From: Apostichopus japonicus
Taxonomy: Eukaryota > Echinodermata > Holothuroidea > Aspidochirotida > Stichopodidae
Reading direction: 5' to 3'
Assembly: GCF_037975245.1 (NCBI RefSeq)
Contig: NC_092563.1
Span: 5,459,501 to 5,519,500, forward strand
Length of the DNA stretch: 60,000 bases
The notes beneath the pieces are model-generated. The model saw only the letters and a program-made list of their open reading frames with translations. It did not search any database and had not been told where the DNA came from. Of the stretch, positions 12,739 through 26,119 are shown one piece after another; position 1 is the stretch's first letter, and each line of letters begins with the position of its first letter. Both the position numbers and the translations under genes were made by a program.

Positions 12739-15700
12739 TTACTGTATATGTGTGTGTGACGTGTTTTAAGTACAGTATAGTAAAAGCTTTTGATATACTG
12801 AATGCATGCCTCAATGCAAAGATGAAGTTTACATAACTTAAACTTAGTTAATGCATCTATAAGTATCTGTATTTAAGACTTTCGAAGGCCCAAAGAACGA
12901 CGACTAGAGGTACAAATCTTTGAGGGTGAGCTATGCGTAAGTCCTGGTAACTTTGCGACTCAGGTATTGTTAGTCTGAGACTGTATACACTCCAAACTTA
13001 AACAGACAAGTTTCTGCCCTTGACCTAATGCTGTGTGCTATCTCTGACATTCAATTATTTATGATGAATATTAACTGGATGTGTTTTTACTGGGAGTGAA
13101 TTCGTGGAATCAGGGGTAGATTTGCATCTTCTGTATAGGTCATCACATTTGGAGGAAGGATGTCGTACTGTACATGAACTTGCGACATTTAATGGATCCG
13201 TTAAATACAGCAGGTTTCCTCGTGATTGCTTCTATTCCATTAAAGCAAGAAGTTTCTTCTTGTGGCACTCCAGATGTAAGAGAGCTAGACACGTTTGTGC
13301 TTGACATTAATGGTTTTTCTGGCTTAAAAAAAAAAAAAAGTCAAAATTTATTGACTCTCATATGATTGAAAAGTTATGATGTTCTGTCATTTCGTCTTGG
13401 TGATTAAAGGGATCATTTCATATTTTTTGTATCAAACTAATCAACTCAAAATCACATGAATTTCCGGAATCACTGTATTTCTCTCTGTAATACCGGTCTC
13501 CTCTCATCATATAGACTGTGACCTGCGTAGCATACAAAATTGGTACTGGTCAAAGATTTAACACTTTGGAGTTTGGACATATATATTAAAAAAATAAAAT
13601 AAAGAGAGGAAACATGAAGGGAAAGTCAGGCTTCTATTGACTGGCTAAATATACAGTCAGTTGATGTTGTCATTTGCCAGTAGAACAAAAACAATGCCCA
13701 GTTTTGCAGACTCGATTTGTAGCCAGTGGGTTTTATTTTAAATCACTGGCATTATTCATAAGTACGGCATTTAGTTGCTAAATTTGTATGATTCCCCTAC
13801 AAGGCTTGCCGGAAATGTTACCCACAATTAGGCCTAAAGTGTAAACAGAGAGTTATGTCATGCCATTTTAGCTTCTTGCAATGCTATTTAAATATGCAGT
13901 GTGCATACTGCTTTAACAAAAGGCGTACAGTATATACTGTACATACTCTAAGAGATTGCTGTAGGAGTTCTCCCAATCTTGTTTATTTATCGAAAGAGTC
14001 GAGGGGGCCTGTATATATTGATAAACTCATGATTAGAAGCTGTAAGAAGCTAGAGTTTGAAGATGTCATGTTTCATAATATTACAGAACAATTGATGGGT
14101 TATGTTTGGGGATTTTTTTTTTATGCTGAATTCATCTAAAATTTTAGGCCTATATAGAAAATGTTTCAGCTTTTATTAATGACCATGCATGTACTGTACA
14201 GGTATATATACTTTACAAAAGAAATATAAATTTTCCACCAGTTGTGTATATATTCATTATGGTTTATTTATTGAAAATAGTAATCAATGTTATTGGCAGA
14301 AAGAATAGTATCAATCTTTTTGTGATGGTACTACGCTGTATTAATGTGTACCTATATCAGCATTGTTTGGTAGTATGCATCCCGATTTGTGTCACATTTT
14401 GCCAGGATATTGTAAAACCTTACCGATTTTCTTCCCACCGGAAAGACCTTAAAGGGGAGGTACCAGCTGGGAGGGTATAATCTTTTGAAATTTTTAGCTC
14501 AAAACTTTTAATCTGCCCTCAAAGGAGACACAAACCTGTAACCATCATCTTTGGCTTAAATATGACGATGAACATTGTGAAGACTGGCTCTCCCAAAATA
14601 GCTACCGTAACAAAAATCTTTTTCCGTTTGGGAGGTATCCTGGTTTAAACTTTGCATCTGGGAGCTCTCATTTTGTAAATCTATGAAGTCATCGTGCCAC
14701 TTGGATCTGAAACCGTTTACTCTCTCCCTCGTTGTTCGTCTTTTCATATTTTGAAGGTAGATTTTTGAATTTTGAAGGTAGAATTTTACCAGTGTTGACA
14801 CTAATGTCATCATTAGGTCATTTATTACAAACAGCTTCAATAATTTAGATTCAGCATTGTACATAATAAACAAAGACAAATAGAAGAAATAGAAGCACAT
14901 GTGACTCAATGATTTGTACTTAGACTTGACCAAGTCTTCAGCCTTTTGTGTGTGTGTGATTGCATGTGTGTGTAGAAACGTTAGATATATCCCGAAATTG
15001 AATAAGAGTATTCTCAGAAGTTTGGGGAAGTTGTACATGCGTTTATATGACCATGATGATAGTGGTTGTGTTTTTGTCTCTCCTTAAACCTGCAAAATAA
15101 AGATAAAGATAAATTGTTTCAACTTCTTTTCAAAGCATACAATTTTTTTTTGGGGGGGGGGGGGGGAAACTTTGTTCAGTTTTTAATTAATTGCCATGCA
15201 GTCTTGAATTACATAAACCTAAAAAATCTCTTGGTGTCCCCTTTAAGCTTGATAATTCCCGGTGCCGTCCTTAAATATTTACGACAGTCAAGAGGATCAT
15301 GAGTTAGATGTGTGCAGATCGAATATGATTCATTAATTAACACACAACGTGGAACAGAAAGCAGACCAACGGTAGAAGGGAATTCTCTAGATTGGTCGAA
15401 AGAGTCACTGGCTTTCTCGGAAAATGTCTTTTGTTTTAGATAAGATTTGATTATGTAAAGAATATAGCACACCTCATAGACCTGATAATTTCAAAGTAGT
15501 AAATTTATTGTTCTAATTTATAGCAACTTAATTGTTTCCATCTCAGCGGTTTTAAAGTTTGCTCATGTATGAGAAAGATGCCAGTGATTCAGAATTTAAT
15601 TATAATCAGATTTTTGTCAAATACGATTCAGAGGCAAAGGGATATTCAAAGAAGATGGTATCGTTAAGTAGTTAGCTTAAACTGACAGACAAAAGTAGCT

Positions 15701-16920
15701 ACAGCACTCCTAAGGCATATAGGAATCGATAATGTATTAATTTTCACCGCTGGGGGTGTTTTTAATGGAAACACTGTGGGAATAATAATGGTTTTGAATC
15801 ATCCGATCCGGCGAACATGCACGATTTGCATAGTAGCAGTGCGTGTTGAACAGTTTTGTTTTACATTTCAAAATGTCAGAGGGGCAAACCTTGGATACAT
15901 ATCTAAAAAAAAAAAAAAAACTCTCCATGGGATAATCTGCCAACTGAGTGCGTCTATAAATAAAAAATAATAAAATGTTACAAACTATGTTTACTACATA
16001 TGTTCAAGTTCAAATTTATTTACAATATTTTTTTTTTAAATTCAAATTTAATGGAAAGTTGACCAGATGGGTTTTCAGATTTGACAGTACCTAACCTTTA
16101 ATATTGCTTGAAGAGTTGAGCGACAGTGCATATAAAAATTATGTTAGTTCCATCTCAGCTATATTATCAGTGACAGGATGCTTACAAAGCAGAGAAGGAA
16201 AATGGAGGGGAGGGGGATGGGGAGTGAAGGCAGAGGGGGGGGGGGAGAATGATGTACCTAATGATTTAAATTTCAGATTGTAATTTTAGTAAGCTTTGTA
16301 AATTCTAGACCAATTTTGTCATATAGAAATATCCCCAGTGTTCAAAGTCCCATCCATGAGCATGATGCTCAAAAGTGGTAAATTTTGAAGCAGTTACAGT
16401 TTGATGTTGTTGGTTTGATTCAAAGCTTAATTGTTCCACTGACTTGTTAAGCTTCATTGTAGTTTGGAGTAAATAGATAGCTCTTTGGGAAATATTATAA
16501 AGAAAGTTCGAAAGGGGAGGGAAATTTTCTGGTTTTAGCTGGCTTTTTGCAAACCAGATTCTGAGTAGTCAAAATAGCAGGATATCCTTTTGTGCAGAAA
16601 GGATTAATAACCAAAAATGAAAGTGGAACAAGGAAGGGAAACAGTTAAAGCAATCTAGATTAACATATTTTGATGCTACAGTATCTACTGCAAGTACGGA
16701 AGTGAGTTTCTTTGGATCTATTGCTGTTGTACACAACATCAGCTGTGCTAGATATCTGCTTATATCATATGTACAGTAGTGTGTGTGCAGTAACTAGTTG
16801 CCATGGGGTTCCAAGTACCTGCTCTCCAATACACTAAATACATACGGACAGTACCCTAACAGGACTCTTAGATAAATATGGTACACCTTTACCACTCTAC
16901 ACTCTCAATTTACGACTAAC

Positions 16921-17040
16921 AGCATGCGGAATGCACCTCTCAACCACTCTCTAGTCTCCACTAGTACTGCAGCATGCAGAGTGCACCTCTCAACCACTCT
17001 CTAGTCTCGACTAGTACTGCAGCATGCAGAGTACACCTCC
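16921..17040 (+). repeat. 50-bp tandem repeat, about 2.4 copies
   Basis: Units start at 16921, 16971 and 17021 with AGCATGCGGA or AGCATGCAGA. Each full unit contains CACCTCTCAACCACTCTCTA and ends CTAGTACTGC. The copies are nearly identical, which suggests recent duplication. Confidence 0.9.
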
Positions 17041-20000
17041 TAACCTATGTGTTGTTGTGAGAAGTTTTGTAGTTTTGCACTAAATGGAAGATAGAGGGGG
17101 GGTGGGATGGAGGATGGAGAATTGACGATTTTGGACACAGACATGGATCACTTTGTAATGATCGTAGCCTAAGCCAAGGAAAAAGCAACTTTACTCCACC
17201 TATGTGATTGGTTTGAGGAAGTGGTACAGCCAGATCAGTTATATGCGTTGAGGATCCAGGAATGAACAGGGGAAATGGCCCAATGGGAACTTAGTGTGGA
17301 ATGAACGCGAAGGGCATGTTGAATGTTTGTCTCTCAAATCCGTCAGTCCATGGCATGATTGTAGACTATACTGTTTCATGGTTCTTCCCATATGAGCATG
17401 ATCTTAGCTGTTACCATTCTCTTCCTGTCACATAACAGACTTTATATGACAACTCTAAATGCTTGCATGGGTACAGTACGTGACTATTTTGGAGTGGAGA
17501 ACCGGTAGACCTACAGTAGGAGAACTAGCAGCACTATTAAAGGGGGCATTGTATTCTCCACATCATTCAAATCAACAAGACAAAAACAATAACAAATTAG
17601 AAGATGAAGATGTTAGAACAAAAATGGAAACTTGTATTCTCAGGTTGGTTTGTACAGTGTATGGACACTAGGAAGTGCACTTAAATTCAAAATAATAACG
17701 GTGATAATGTACAGTACAGCTTCCATAGTCAAAAGGTTCCTTGTTTTAAAAATAAAAACCCTTTACTTTCCTTTGGGACATCAGCCATAGTTAAAGTTTC
17801 CGCATGAATTTCCTTGTTCACTTAATAAGCATCTATAGACAAATTTAGGTCAGCAACCATTTACTTCATTGTTAGAACAAGTTTGTACTTAAACAGAAAC
17901 CCTAGCTTTTCGAAATGTATTGTTGGAAGATCCCCGCTTTTGTTTTCCCCAGGTAACAAAAATATTCTCTTTGTTTAATATGAACATGCATTTTGTGTTC
18001 ATTTTGGTAAGTTTTCAAACATAGTTCGACAGTTTACTTTAAAATCCACAGTTTATGTCTTCATTGTGCGTAATTATCATTTCAAAGTAATGAAGAAATG
18101 ATGATAAACAAACTCTCCACCCAAACCCTCCCCCCTCCCCTCCCCCAATAAAATGCACTAAATTGGAACTGAATGGTGCTTGCATGCGATCATTACTGTA
18201 AAAAGTTTCTAGTTGATGGAGATTTTCAGAATGCGGAGTATCCATGGTCCGATGGTTAAATAATTAGTGCTCATTTGGTAGAAACAATATCCATCTAACA
18301 AGGGTATCTTTAGTTTGATGAATTGACATAAACTTACTTGGAATAAAATACTTAGCATCTACGGTTTGGTAAGATTGTTAGAAATTGGCAAATTAATGGG
18401 GAAATCTGCTTTTAACTTACTTTCTCTGAAGGGACTCTAGTGAGGTGTGCTGTTGCCTTTTTAGTGACTCGGCACTTCTTTTGTATATTTGTAGCACTTG
18501 AGAAAGCCAGAATCTCTTTTACTAACAGGAATTGGAGTCTGGACAATTCAATTGGGTTTGTAAATGATGTTGTTGTGATTTACTGGTTGCTATGCAGTTG
18601 TGTAAGTTACATTGGAATAATTAAGCTTGTCCAATACTATTGACTGGAGACTAGTACTGTATATAGGAGAATTTCTGAGACAAACATTGACTCGATCAAC
18701 AGTATTTAAGTCATGTGGTTATAGGCTTAATGGACTTTTAAGTGTTTGATCAACAGCATGCTAATCTATAGGCCTACATATCCCTACTTATATTCTATAG
18801 GGATTGCCTTAGTTCATGCAAGCATGGACTTGTATAATTACTTCCATGGTTCAAGGATCTGGCTGTATATAGATTATTGTGTGTATGAATCAAAGTCATT
18901 GACTAGCTGGCTTCCAGTCGACTGGAAGTGGGCTTCTAGTTATAGAACCATATTAAATTACTGTGTTGTAACTACTGTATAGTCACACAGTCTTTACCCA
19001 ACATCTCTGCAAATGGCATACCAACAGTCCTGAGTTATCTGGAGGATAAACCAGTTCTCTTCGCTTTTGTTATACTTGAGACAGACAGAGCAGTGCTGAA
19101 CCCCATTTACCCCCCCCCCCCCCGCCCTACTGGGGTTTGATTTGTTGAATCAGACCCTACAACTTAGATCCCACTATACTGTAGATTAGGATCAAAGGGG
19201 GATCAGATCTTGTGCTTTGGCACTATACCTCCCTTGTCTTTTGTTAAGCACGTATTTATTTGAAATGAAGCAGGTTGTACGACACACATCTAGCTTGTCT
19301 GCTCCGCACATTTCTTCCAGTCAGCAAACCAACCTCAACTCCCTGTTCAGTGATCGTGAGCGCACGCAGGCTCTGATGTCGAAAAGGTGGGGGGGGGGGA
19401 TCTAATGTCAACCCGCAGAAACAGTAGACCTTGGTTTAAAGCTGAACACCAAGCGCTGGGTCTGATTCTTAATGTAAGCACAGTCTAAAATCACTCGTAC
19501 AGACCTTTTATCTGATGAATACACTCATCGTGTTTAACAACTTTATCACCTTTTGCCATTTGGAAAATCTCTAGAAAAAACAGAAAAAAAAAATTGGGAC
19601 AACATGTAGTCAAGAGATATAGAGCTTGTTTTTCTCAAGAAAATCCATTATTCCTAGAGATAGTAGTTAATATTAAGTCCAAAAACACATTGTTTTAAGT
19701 GCTAAAAGAACATCAAAACTTTCAGTTCTATGGGGGTTAGTAAATTAGATCAATATGGTCCTATAAACTGGTTTAATAGTGAATCTTCTAATTCTTCTCT
19801 TAAAATCTCCCTGCCTTTGAAGGTAAAGAAGATTTCCTTTCTTCTTATTCAAAGCTCATTGGAGTCATCTCTTTGAATTTCAGCAACATTCCACACACTT
19901 AATATTGAAATCATTTATTTATGGGTTACTGCTTTTGCAAACTAAATTTACATTACAAATCCAAACAGAGGAACAAACAAACCAAAACAGCTGCAAGCCT

Positions 20001-21610
20001 ACTGTACAGTACCTGCTGACTTGACCTGAATTCTTACAGCCTACATTTGGTGAAGAAGATTTTTATCTATTAGCCTTACCAATTCTGTTTCAATGTATAT
20101 ATATCAGGTTTCTCTTCTCCCATCTGTAAAACCAAGAAGTATCTGCAATTTAGAACGTTGAATTAATACCCTCTTTTTAAAACTACCCATTACTACAATT
20201 TCCTAGCAACAAACGATAACCGGAAAACTCAGAGCAGGGAAAATAATTTTCCTAAGATGGGAAATCACTGGGATTTGTAAAGTAACATGAATGTACCGTG
20301 GAGGGGCAGCGATAATGACAGCATTGTGAAAACATTAATCGTCCATTAACCTGGTTGTAGACTTCTTTCTATAGGTAATTTTAAAATCAAGCAAATACTG
20401 TAGCTTTTAAAAATTCTCGGCATCTGCATGGCTTTGCATTTAGCCTACTTGATACGTAGATTTCTGATCTGGTTCTAGCAAATCTCTGAGTCAGTCTCCC
20501 TCGGCAACTACTAATTACAGGTATGCTCACTAAGTGTCCACTCATAAGAGAGAGAGAGAGCACTGGTTTCTTGGAATTTTGCCAAGTTAGAAATTCTGCA
20601 TTATGTAATTTATAGCATTGTTGTGGTTTAGTCATACATGGGGAAGATAAAGAAAGCAGAGATGAAATTTGATATAAAAGATTTAGATTACAATGGTTGC
20701 AGCCTGGGTGAAGAACTATCAACATGGAAATGGTTCTTGAGAATCATATCTTATGAATAACAGTCTGGATTGATTATTTCATGGAAACTGCATTCATTGC
20801 TGTAATATATTAGATGTACTTTAAACGAGATGCCAAGGACAAGAGTCTCATAATTTTGATATGAAAGAAGTTAGCAGCTTGTTTAAATTGTAAAAAAATC
20901 TGAACATAAATTAATAAAAAAAAATTGGCTAATTGTGTTCAAGCCAGTGCAGTTCAGTGCATGGTCTTGTTTGTTAGGAAAGGGAGGGAACGAAACATGT
21001 CTGATTCTTTCTGGCTATAGATAAGAAGAATATCTTTGTGATTAAAATCTTGGAGATGAACCTCCTGGAAATATACTTGTGATGTTAAAGTTGAGGGTTG
21101 TCCACAGGGGTGAAACAAAGGTTTGGGTCAACAATGAGCTGTTGAGGTAAAAATTGCTCACAAGAGTGCAAGGTACTGTCGCAGCAGGGTTGGTTCGTAT
21201 TTTATGATTTACTTCGTTCCCCACTTACCTGTCTCCCCACAACCTATGCACCGCATTCTACCATGTCTAGAATGCCCTGGTAATCTTTTAACACTGTACA
21301 CCCTCACTGGCCCTAATGGCCTTCCTTCATTTTTCTACCCACAAAGTGTCTCACTGTGTTTTTCGGAGTTAGAAAAATTTTCGCGAAATTCGCCCGGATT
21401 ACCTTGGATTTATACTCTAGAAGTTTCCTATCAGGACTTCTGCACTTCCAAGGATCTTTTCCAGCCTGATAAGTATCCTTTTCTTGTAGGGAAGGGTGTT
21501 TTTGGGGGCTGTTTTTAGTGTACACTCTCGCCCATGCGTTCGTTTTTTCTTACGTAACGTTTTTAGGGTAACAGGTAATAGCTCTGCGAGACTACTTCGT
21601 TCGTTGCCTA

Positions 21611-21930
21611 TACCGCCTTGTTTACGCGGATAGGCATATATTTTCGTATGTACATGTTTCAGCTTTCTTACTTTCAAAAAATAAGATGTTTTGCTTGTTT
21701 CATGTACCTTCGTTACTTCTTACGCTATTGTGTGGGTTTTCCCCTTCGTAGCGTAATTTGTAGCGTTGCATATATATACCGCCTTGTTTACGCGGATAGG
21801 CATGTTTTTCCGTATGTACATGTGTTTCAGCTTTTCTTACTTAGCATAAGATGTTTTGCTTTCATGTACTTCGTTAATTTTTACGCTTTCAGTGTGGGTT
21901 TTCACTTTTGTAGCGTAGTTGTAGCCACGT
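21611..21930 (+). repeat. 166-bp tandem duplication, possible mobile-element remnant
   Basis: TACCGCCTTGTTTACGCGGA occurs at 21611 and again at 21777. The following text (CGTATGTACATG, AAGATGTTTTGCTT, GTGTGGGTTTTC, GTAGCGTA) is repeated in order. The region is richer in CG dinucleotides than its surroundings. It could be part of an LTR or another terminal sequence, but no coding part or boundary is visible, so the type is left open. Confidence 0.75.
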
Positions 21931-22820
21931 TCCGATATCTCCTAACTAGTCGAGATAGTCGGCTCGTTTCGTTGTTTTTCATGTTAAGACGGGAGTATCC
22001 TTGATTTCATATATTGTCACTCGTAAATATATAAACCAGTAAGTTTTATAACTTATGGGACTGGAGCCTTGAATGGGTGCTTCTTGATTTACTCTTGTGT
22101 GTTAATTAGTTTAGGAATGTCATTTAGCAGTTCCGTTATCTAAAGGCTGAAGCACTGTATCGTTAATACATGTATCCTCTACTGCAGAATAACGGTCAGA
22201 ATGAAATACGGGGCCCCATTTTTTATATTTATATTTTATATTAATTACTTAATTTAGGGATTTGACTTGCATCCAATCAATAAAACATTTGACCTCGTAT
22301 CCACTTATGTTGCATAATCAGTAGTTTTGATATGCATGCAGTTCAAAGGAACTTGGCCACTTGGGATACTGTGACACTCTCAATTGTACGAATACTTTGG
22401 TTGGGTTTTGGTCTCGTCATTCAGTAGTTTCCAGTCATGGACTTTCTGTGTTACTGTAATTGGTCCTTCATTTGCATAAAAATGGGTAGAGCATGGGTAG
22501 AGCTGGCCATAATATATAACATTTTAGTGTGTTGGTGCGACATGGTGACTTCCTGGAAGTGAAAATTGTACAGTTATGTTCAGTTAGTGATCAAGTTAGA
22601 GATCAAGTTAGAACATGTAAAATGGAACTATTGGAATTGAACCATTCCTAAGATGCAACATTATTATGTATTATATATAATCTGATCAGAATCTGATATA
22701 TTACTGTATATATTGTGGAATTAAGGTTTACATAAAACCTTACTGTATTTCCACAATAATATCACAATGTTAGAGTTATAACTTTACAGGTACAGTATGT
22801 GCTAGGAAATCTAGCAATAA

Positions 22821-22905
22821 TATAATAAATGAGACTTATATAGCGCCAAATCAGTATCTGACAAAAGTCACTGCTCAAGGCGCTTTACATAGAAAGCAGA
22901 TATGA
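22821..22905 (-). mobile_element. solo 3' tail of the 46.1-kb LINE family
   Basis: ATAATAAATGAGACTTATAT, then AGCGCCAAATCAG and GCTCAAGGCGCTTTACAT closely match the 3' end of the LINE at 46106-46392. Only the last 80-90 bp are present, so this is an extreme 5' truncation, as is usual for target-primed reverse transcription. Confidence 0.75.
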
Positions 22906-23654
22906 TCCATGAAGCATATATATTAAATTCAATAATGAATCCCCCACCCCCTCCCTTCCCCTACCCCTTCCCCCACCTCTCTGTCTATTTTTCCTTTGGT
23001 CTATGATATATCTTTACCGTACCTCTTGCAGACTCTTTTTCTTAACTTTTGACAAGTTTCATCTAGCTGCTCTGAATCAACAAATCTTTATTGCCCATTA
23101 TCACAGTCTCCCCGAAGAAGAATATTGAATTTGAGGGAGCTCAATCGATTAGGTTGACAGTTTCTGTCAGGTAACATTTGACTCCCTGCTAAGTGAGAAA
23201 CTTGTCAGCCTTAGAGGGGTTATAGTAAATATTCTGTTACCTCTCATTGGAAAGGAAGGGGGGAAAAAACAAGGAAGGGAAAAGAAGAAATACACGGAGA
23301 AACTTTATCAAATGAACTGAATTAAAACTGTCAGTGAAGATCATTCATCAAACATTAAAAGGGTGTTACAGATTAAGGTTGAGTCATTCAACTTATAGTT
23401 TGTGTAGTACAGTACATAACATATAGGCTATCATGAAGAAAAGTTTCACAGTTTCTGCATCGTTTTTTGTGTTGTTTGCTGGAGTATATACTTGAGACCG
23501 ATGACTCTTTATCTAGTATTTAACAACTTTACAATGCCTGCTAACCCTTCTGTTGCAAGAGTGTTCACCAATTTTGGTCGTTGCATACTGACAATCTCTT
23601 AAATTCTAAGTTGATGTTTAATTAATTTTTTTTTTTAAATTTTTATTTCGATAG

Positions 23655-23777
23655 GCCAGCAATGTCTATGTCCGAGACCAATGGCTCCATTCTTTACAGT
23701 GGAAGAGGGCCGTTCACAGATATCGAAAACTTCTCTGCAGCACCAACATCCCAGAGATGATCACCAAGGAAGTCCAG
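23655..23777 (+). CDS. CMIP: CMIP coding exon 3, C-terminal helix of the PH-like domain
   Basis: The exon is 41 codons in phase 0. The acceptor is a T-rich tract ending TTTCGATAG; the donor CAG|GTACGA is slightly weak. The translation carries the highly conserved YVRDQWLHSLQWKRAVHRYR block, matching the vertebrate CMIP YLRDQWFHSLQWK-type block. This is the PH-domain C-terminal helix with its invariant Trp. The following KLLCSTNIPEMITKEVQ begins the linker. A LINE fragment sits only about 100 bp downstream in intron 3. Confidence 0.95.
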
Positions 23778-23867
23778 GTACGAAAATTTGACTTTGCCAG
23801 CTTGTAGAAATTTGAAACTGTTTCTACGATAGAATGTAATAACTTTGATTTTAACCTCCTCTGTTGT

Positions 23868-24425
23868 GTAATGTAAATACTGTAATGTAAATAAAATCTT
23901 ATATAGCGCACTACGCGCGATGCATCTGTGCGCTTTACAAACAATCTAGAAAATACAAATGACATAAAACATTAAATACAATAAAACGGTAAATACACAT
24001 ACCATCTACAGATATATACAGGAATATGAGATCGAAAAATTAAAAAAAAAAAAAAAAAAGCACTGGTGAAAAGTAAAGCGATAAAACAGATTGACTACAA
24101 AATCTACAATTTGAATGCTAAAAAGTGAAAATTCCAATTGAAGTTAGAACCTAAAAACCAACACGACAGAACAACAGATAAATTTTAAAAATCCTAGAAA
24201 CCATCTTTATAGTGCTCTTGAAAGAGATGTGTTTTCAGGTGTGACTTGAAGGAGGTGAAGTCTGTGATCATACGAATTCCGGGAGGCAACTCGTTCCAAA
24301 GATCAGGTACGGCGACCGAGAATGTTGTCTGTGCAAAACTGTCTGCATCAACAGAAGATAGTATGACACGACAAATAACGAGTGTTACTCTCAGTTTCTT
24401 AGAAATCTCAGATCTGAAAAATTAA
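23868..24425 (-). mobile_element. 5'-truncated non-LTR retrotransposon (CR1/L2-like), 3' end
   Basis: The minus strand is open from about 24425 to a stop at 24194-24196. It encodes the typical C-terminal tail of LINE reverse-transcriptase proteins: a LWNELPPGIR block (24272-24301), then SFKSHLKTHLF shortly before the stop. A 3' UTR follows, ending in GTAAAGCGC...GTGCGCTATATAAG with a TTTACATTAC-type end near 23868-23900. The poly(A) run on the + strand at 24039-24059 lies inside the 3' UTR. Everything upstream (endonuclease, RT palm) is absent, so the copy is dead on arrival. Confidence 0.82.
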
Positions 24426-25559
24426 GTCACAATTCAAATGAAGGGATATTGTTTTAATTAGAAGTTTTGATGTCGCTGACTTTTCACCTTCCAAGGGAAG
24501 TAAGTCCAGTAAAGAACATGTGATGTGCAAAACAAGCATTATATGCCAGTACCATAATTCCGTCAGTTTGAAGTCGGAAAGAAAACTTGCGAATGGAAAA
24601 GATTGTCACAGCAGACGTGTTGATATCGTACAAGCAGCTTTTAGGTCCAAACTGTGTCGATTATTTGTGTGATGATTTTGACATTTTGGCCGTTTTAAGC
24701 ATATGTATTTATTCTAACCACTTTTGCCTCACTGTCTATATACTAAGTCCCTTTAATTGTATTATAAGTGCAGTTTCTGCTAGTAACAGCTTGAGGGAGA
24801 AGATCAGTGAGACAGCTGGAAGTTTATCCAGTGCATAATTGGTAGGGAACTAGCGTGTCAGGAACAATTGTTTTGCTAATTAACGTCTTCGATGGCTTTT
24901 CATTTAGTACACACAAACGACCAGCTGCCAAGCTCCTTGGAAACTTTGAGCATCACTCCTACCATTATGTTTCAAGTATGCTTGTCATTAAAAAAAAAAA
25001 AAACAGAATCTTGAAGAATTTTCCAACCAAATCTGTGTTTGCTTTCACATGTATGCAATCCTCCCCTCCCCCCCCCTCCACAGGGATGTAACTAGACTTC
25101 TGTTTCTAGGAAGACCATTCCTGGGGGGAGGGTATGATGGCAAGCATGAATTATTAAATAAAAACAAAACTTTCTTCTCACTTTTTTTTGGTGGGCCCCA
25201 GCTCCCCCTGGCTATGCCATTGCTCCCCTCACCTTTGCCTGTGGCTCATGGTACTTGGAAGTAGCCATAATTACAGTGTGAGCGAGTTTAAGTGTAGTAC
25301 TTAGTTGAATGTGATTATATACATCACTGGATTAAATGGAAGATAAAGCAAGCATTTCTAATGAAAGCATAAAACTGCGTCGTATGTGAAGTCTGTACAT
25401 TGACATGACTTCTCACTTACCTGTCTACACACAACCACACTACCTCTCCTCGATTTCTGTTCCAAGAGCTACTCATTTCCAGGTGTAGCTCACCGTCCAA
25501 GTCCAGCTCATACAAAATAAAGCTCTCCATGTTCTTCTGTCATGATCTAACTTTTATAT

Positions 25560-25925
25560 TTAGGTTTACAGTCTTGTTCAGGGCCAAGGCCCTCTCACAT
25601 GACTTTACAAATTAACCCTGGTCATTGGTAACTTGTCACACCTACACACCAAAGTGTGCACAATTCAATCAAGCTCTCCTGGGGCACCACAGTGTACTAC
25701 AACCACGTGTCCCCTGGGGGACTTCCCATAGGGTGCAGCCACAAACCGGCGCACCCAACTATATTTACAAGTTACCTCGCAAGTCCCCATTTATACACTT
25801 GGGTGAAGAGAGGCAATGGAGATAAAGCGCCTTGCCCAAGGCCCCATGCAATGATCCGGCCAGGACTGGAACCTGTAATCCTTAGATCACAAGTCCACTG
25901 CCTTAACCACTTGACCACAACGTCA
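25560..25925 (-). mobile_element. tRNA-derived SINE, same family as the one at 26.5 kb
   Basis: On the minus strand the head has A box TGGTCAAGTGGTTAAGG (25901-25918) and a perfect B box GGTTCCAGTCC (25863-25873). Next come TTGGGCAAGGCGCTTTATCT, TTGCCTCTCTTCACCC and GAGGTAACTTGT, all shared with the 26536-26845 element. Its middle contains an insert of about 150 bp that the other copy lacks. Open frames over it are incidental. Confidence 0.8.
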
Positions 25926-26119
25926 TCACTTGTACCTAGAAAGCTGAGCACCCCCCTCTCCCTTCCCCTCTCCCTCCCCAGAGCTCTTGCTCAAATCCTG
26001 CCATGTACTGTATGTTCATGACCTGATGAAAAGTCTGGTGTTTATACCAGGTCATAGACTGTCAACTTTATCAATTTGCGAAGCACCTTTGCTGACGGCT
26101 GATAATTAACAGAGTTCTC

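Larger units (their letters stand above)
12010..23654 (+). other. CMIP intron 2 (11.6 kb)
   Basis: The intron runs from GTAAGA to a T-rich tract ending TTTCGATAG. Separately listed contents: a GA run (12023-12060), a 190-bp duplication (12345-12738), a 50-bp repeat (16921-17040), a 166-bp duplication (21611-21930) and a LINE tail (22821-22905). Long homopolymers are G15 at 15152-15166, G11 at 16235-16245, C14 at 19110-19123 and G11 at 19389-19399. C-rich stretches lie at 18120-18147 and 22940-22980. The rest, including 12800-16900 and 17050-20980, shows no recognised gene. Confidence 0.85.

Noticed and set aside
14556-15038. 160-codon minus-strand open frame
   Set aside because: Low-complexity, Leu/Phe/Lys-rich translation without a known domain; a frame this long can occur by chance in 60 kb.
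21618-22004. 128-codon + strand frame
   Set aside because: Spans a 166-bp duplication; the translation repeats itself and has no known domain.
25656-26021. 121-codon + strand frame
   Set aside because: Lies over the antisense of a SINE.
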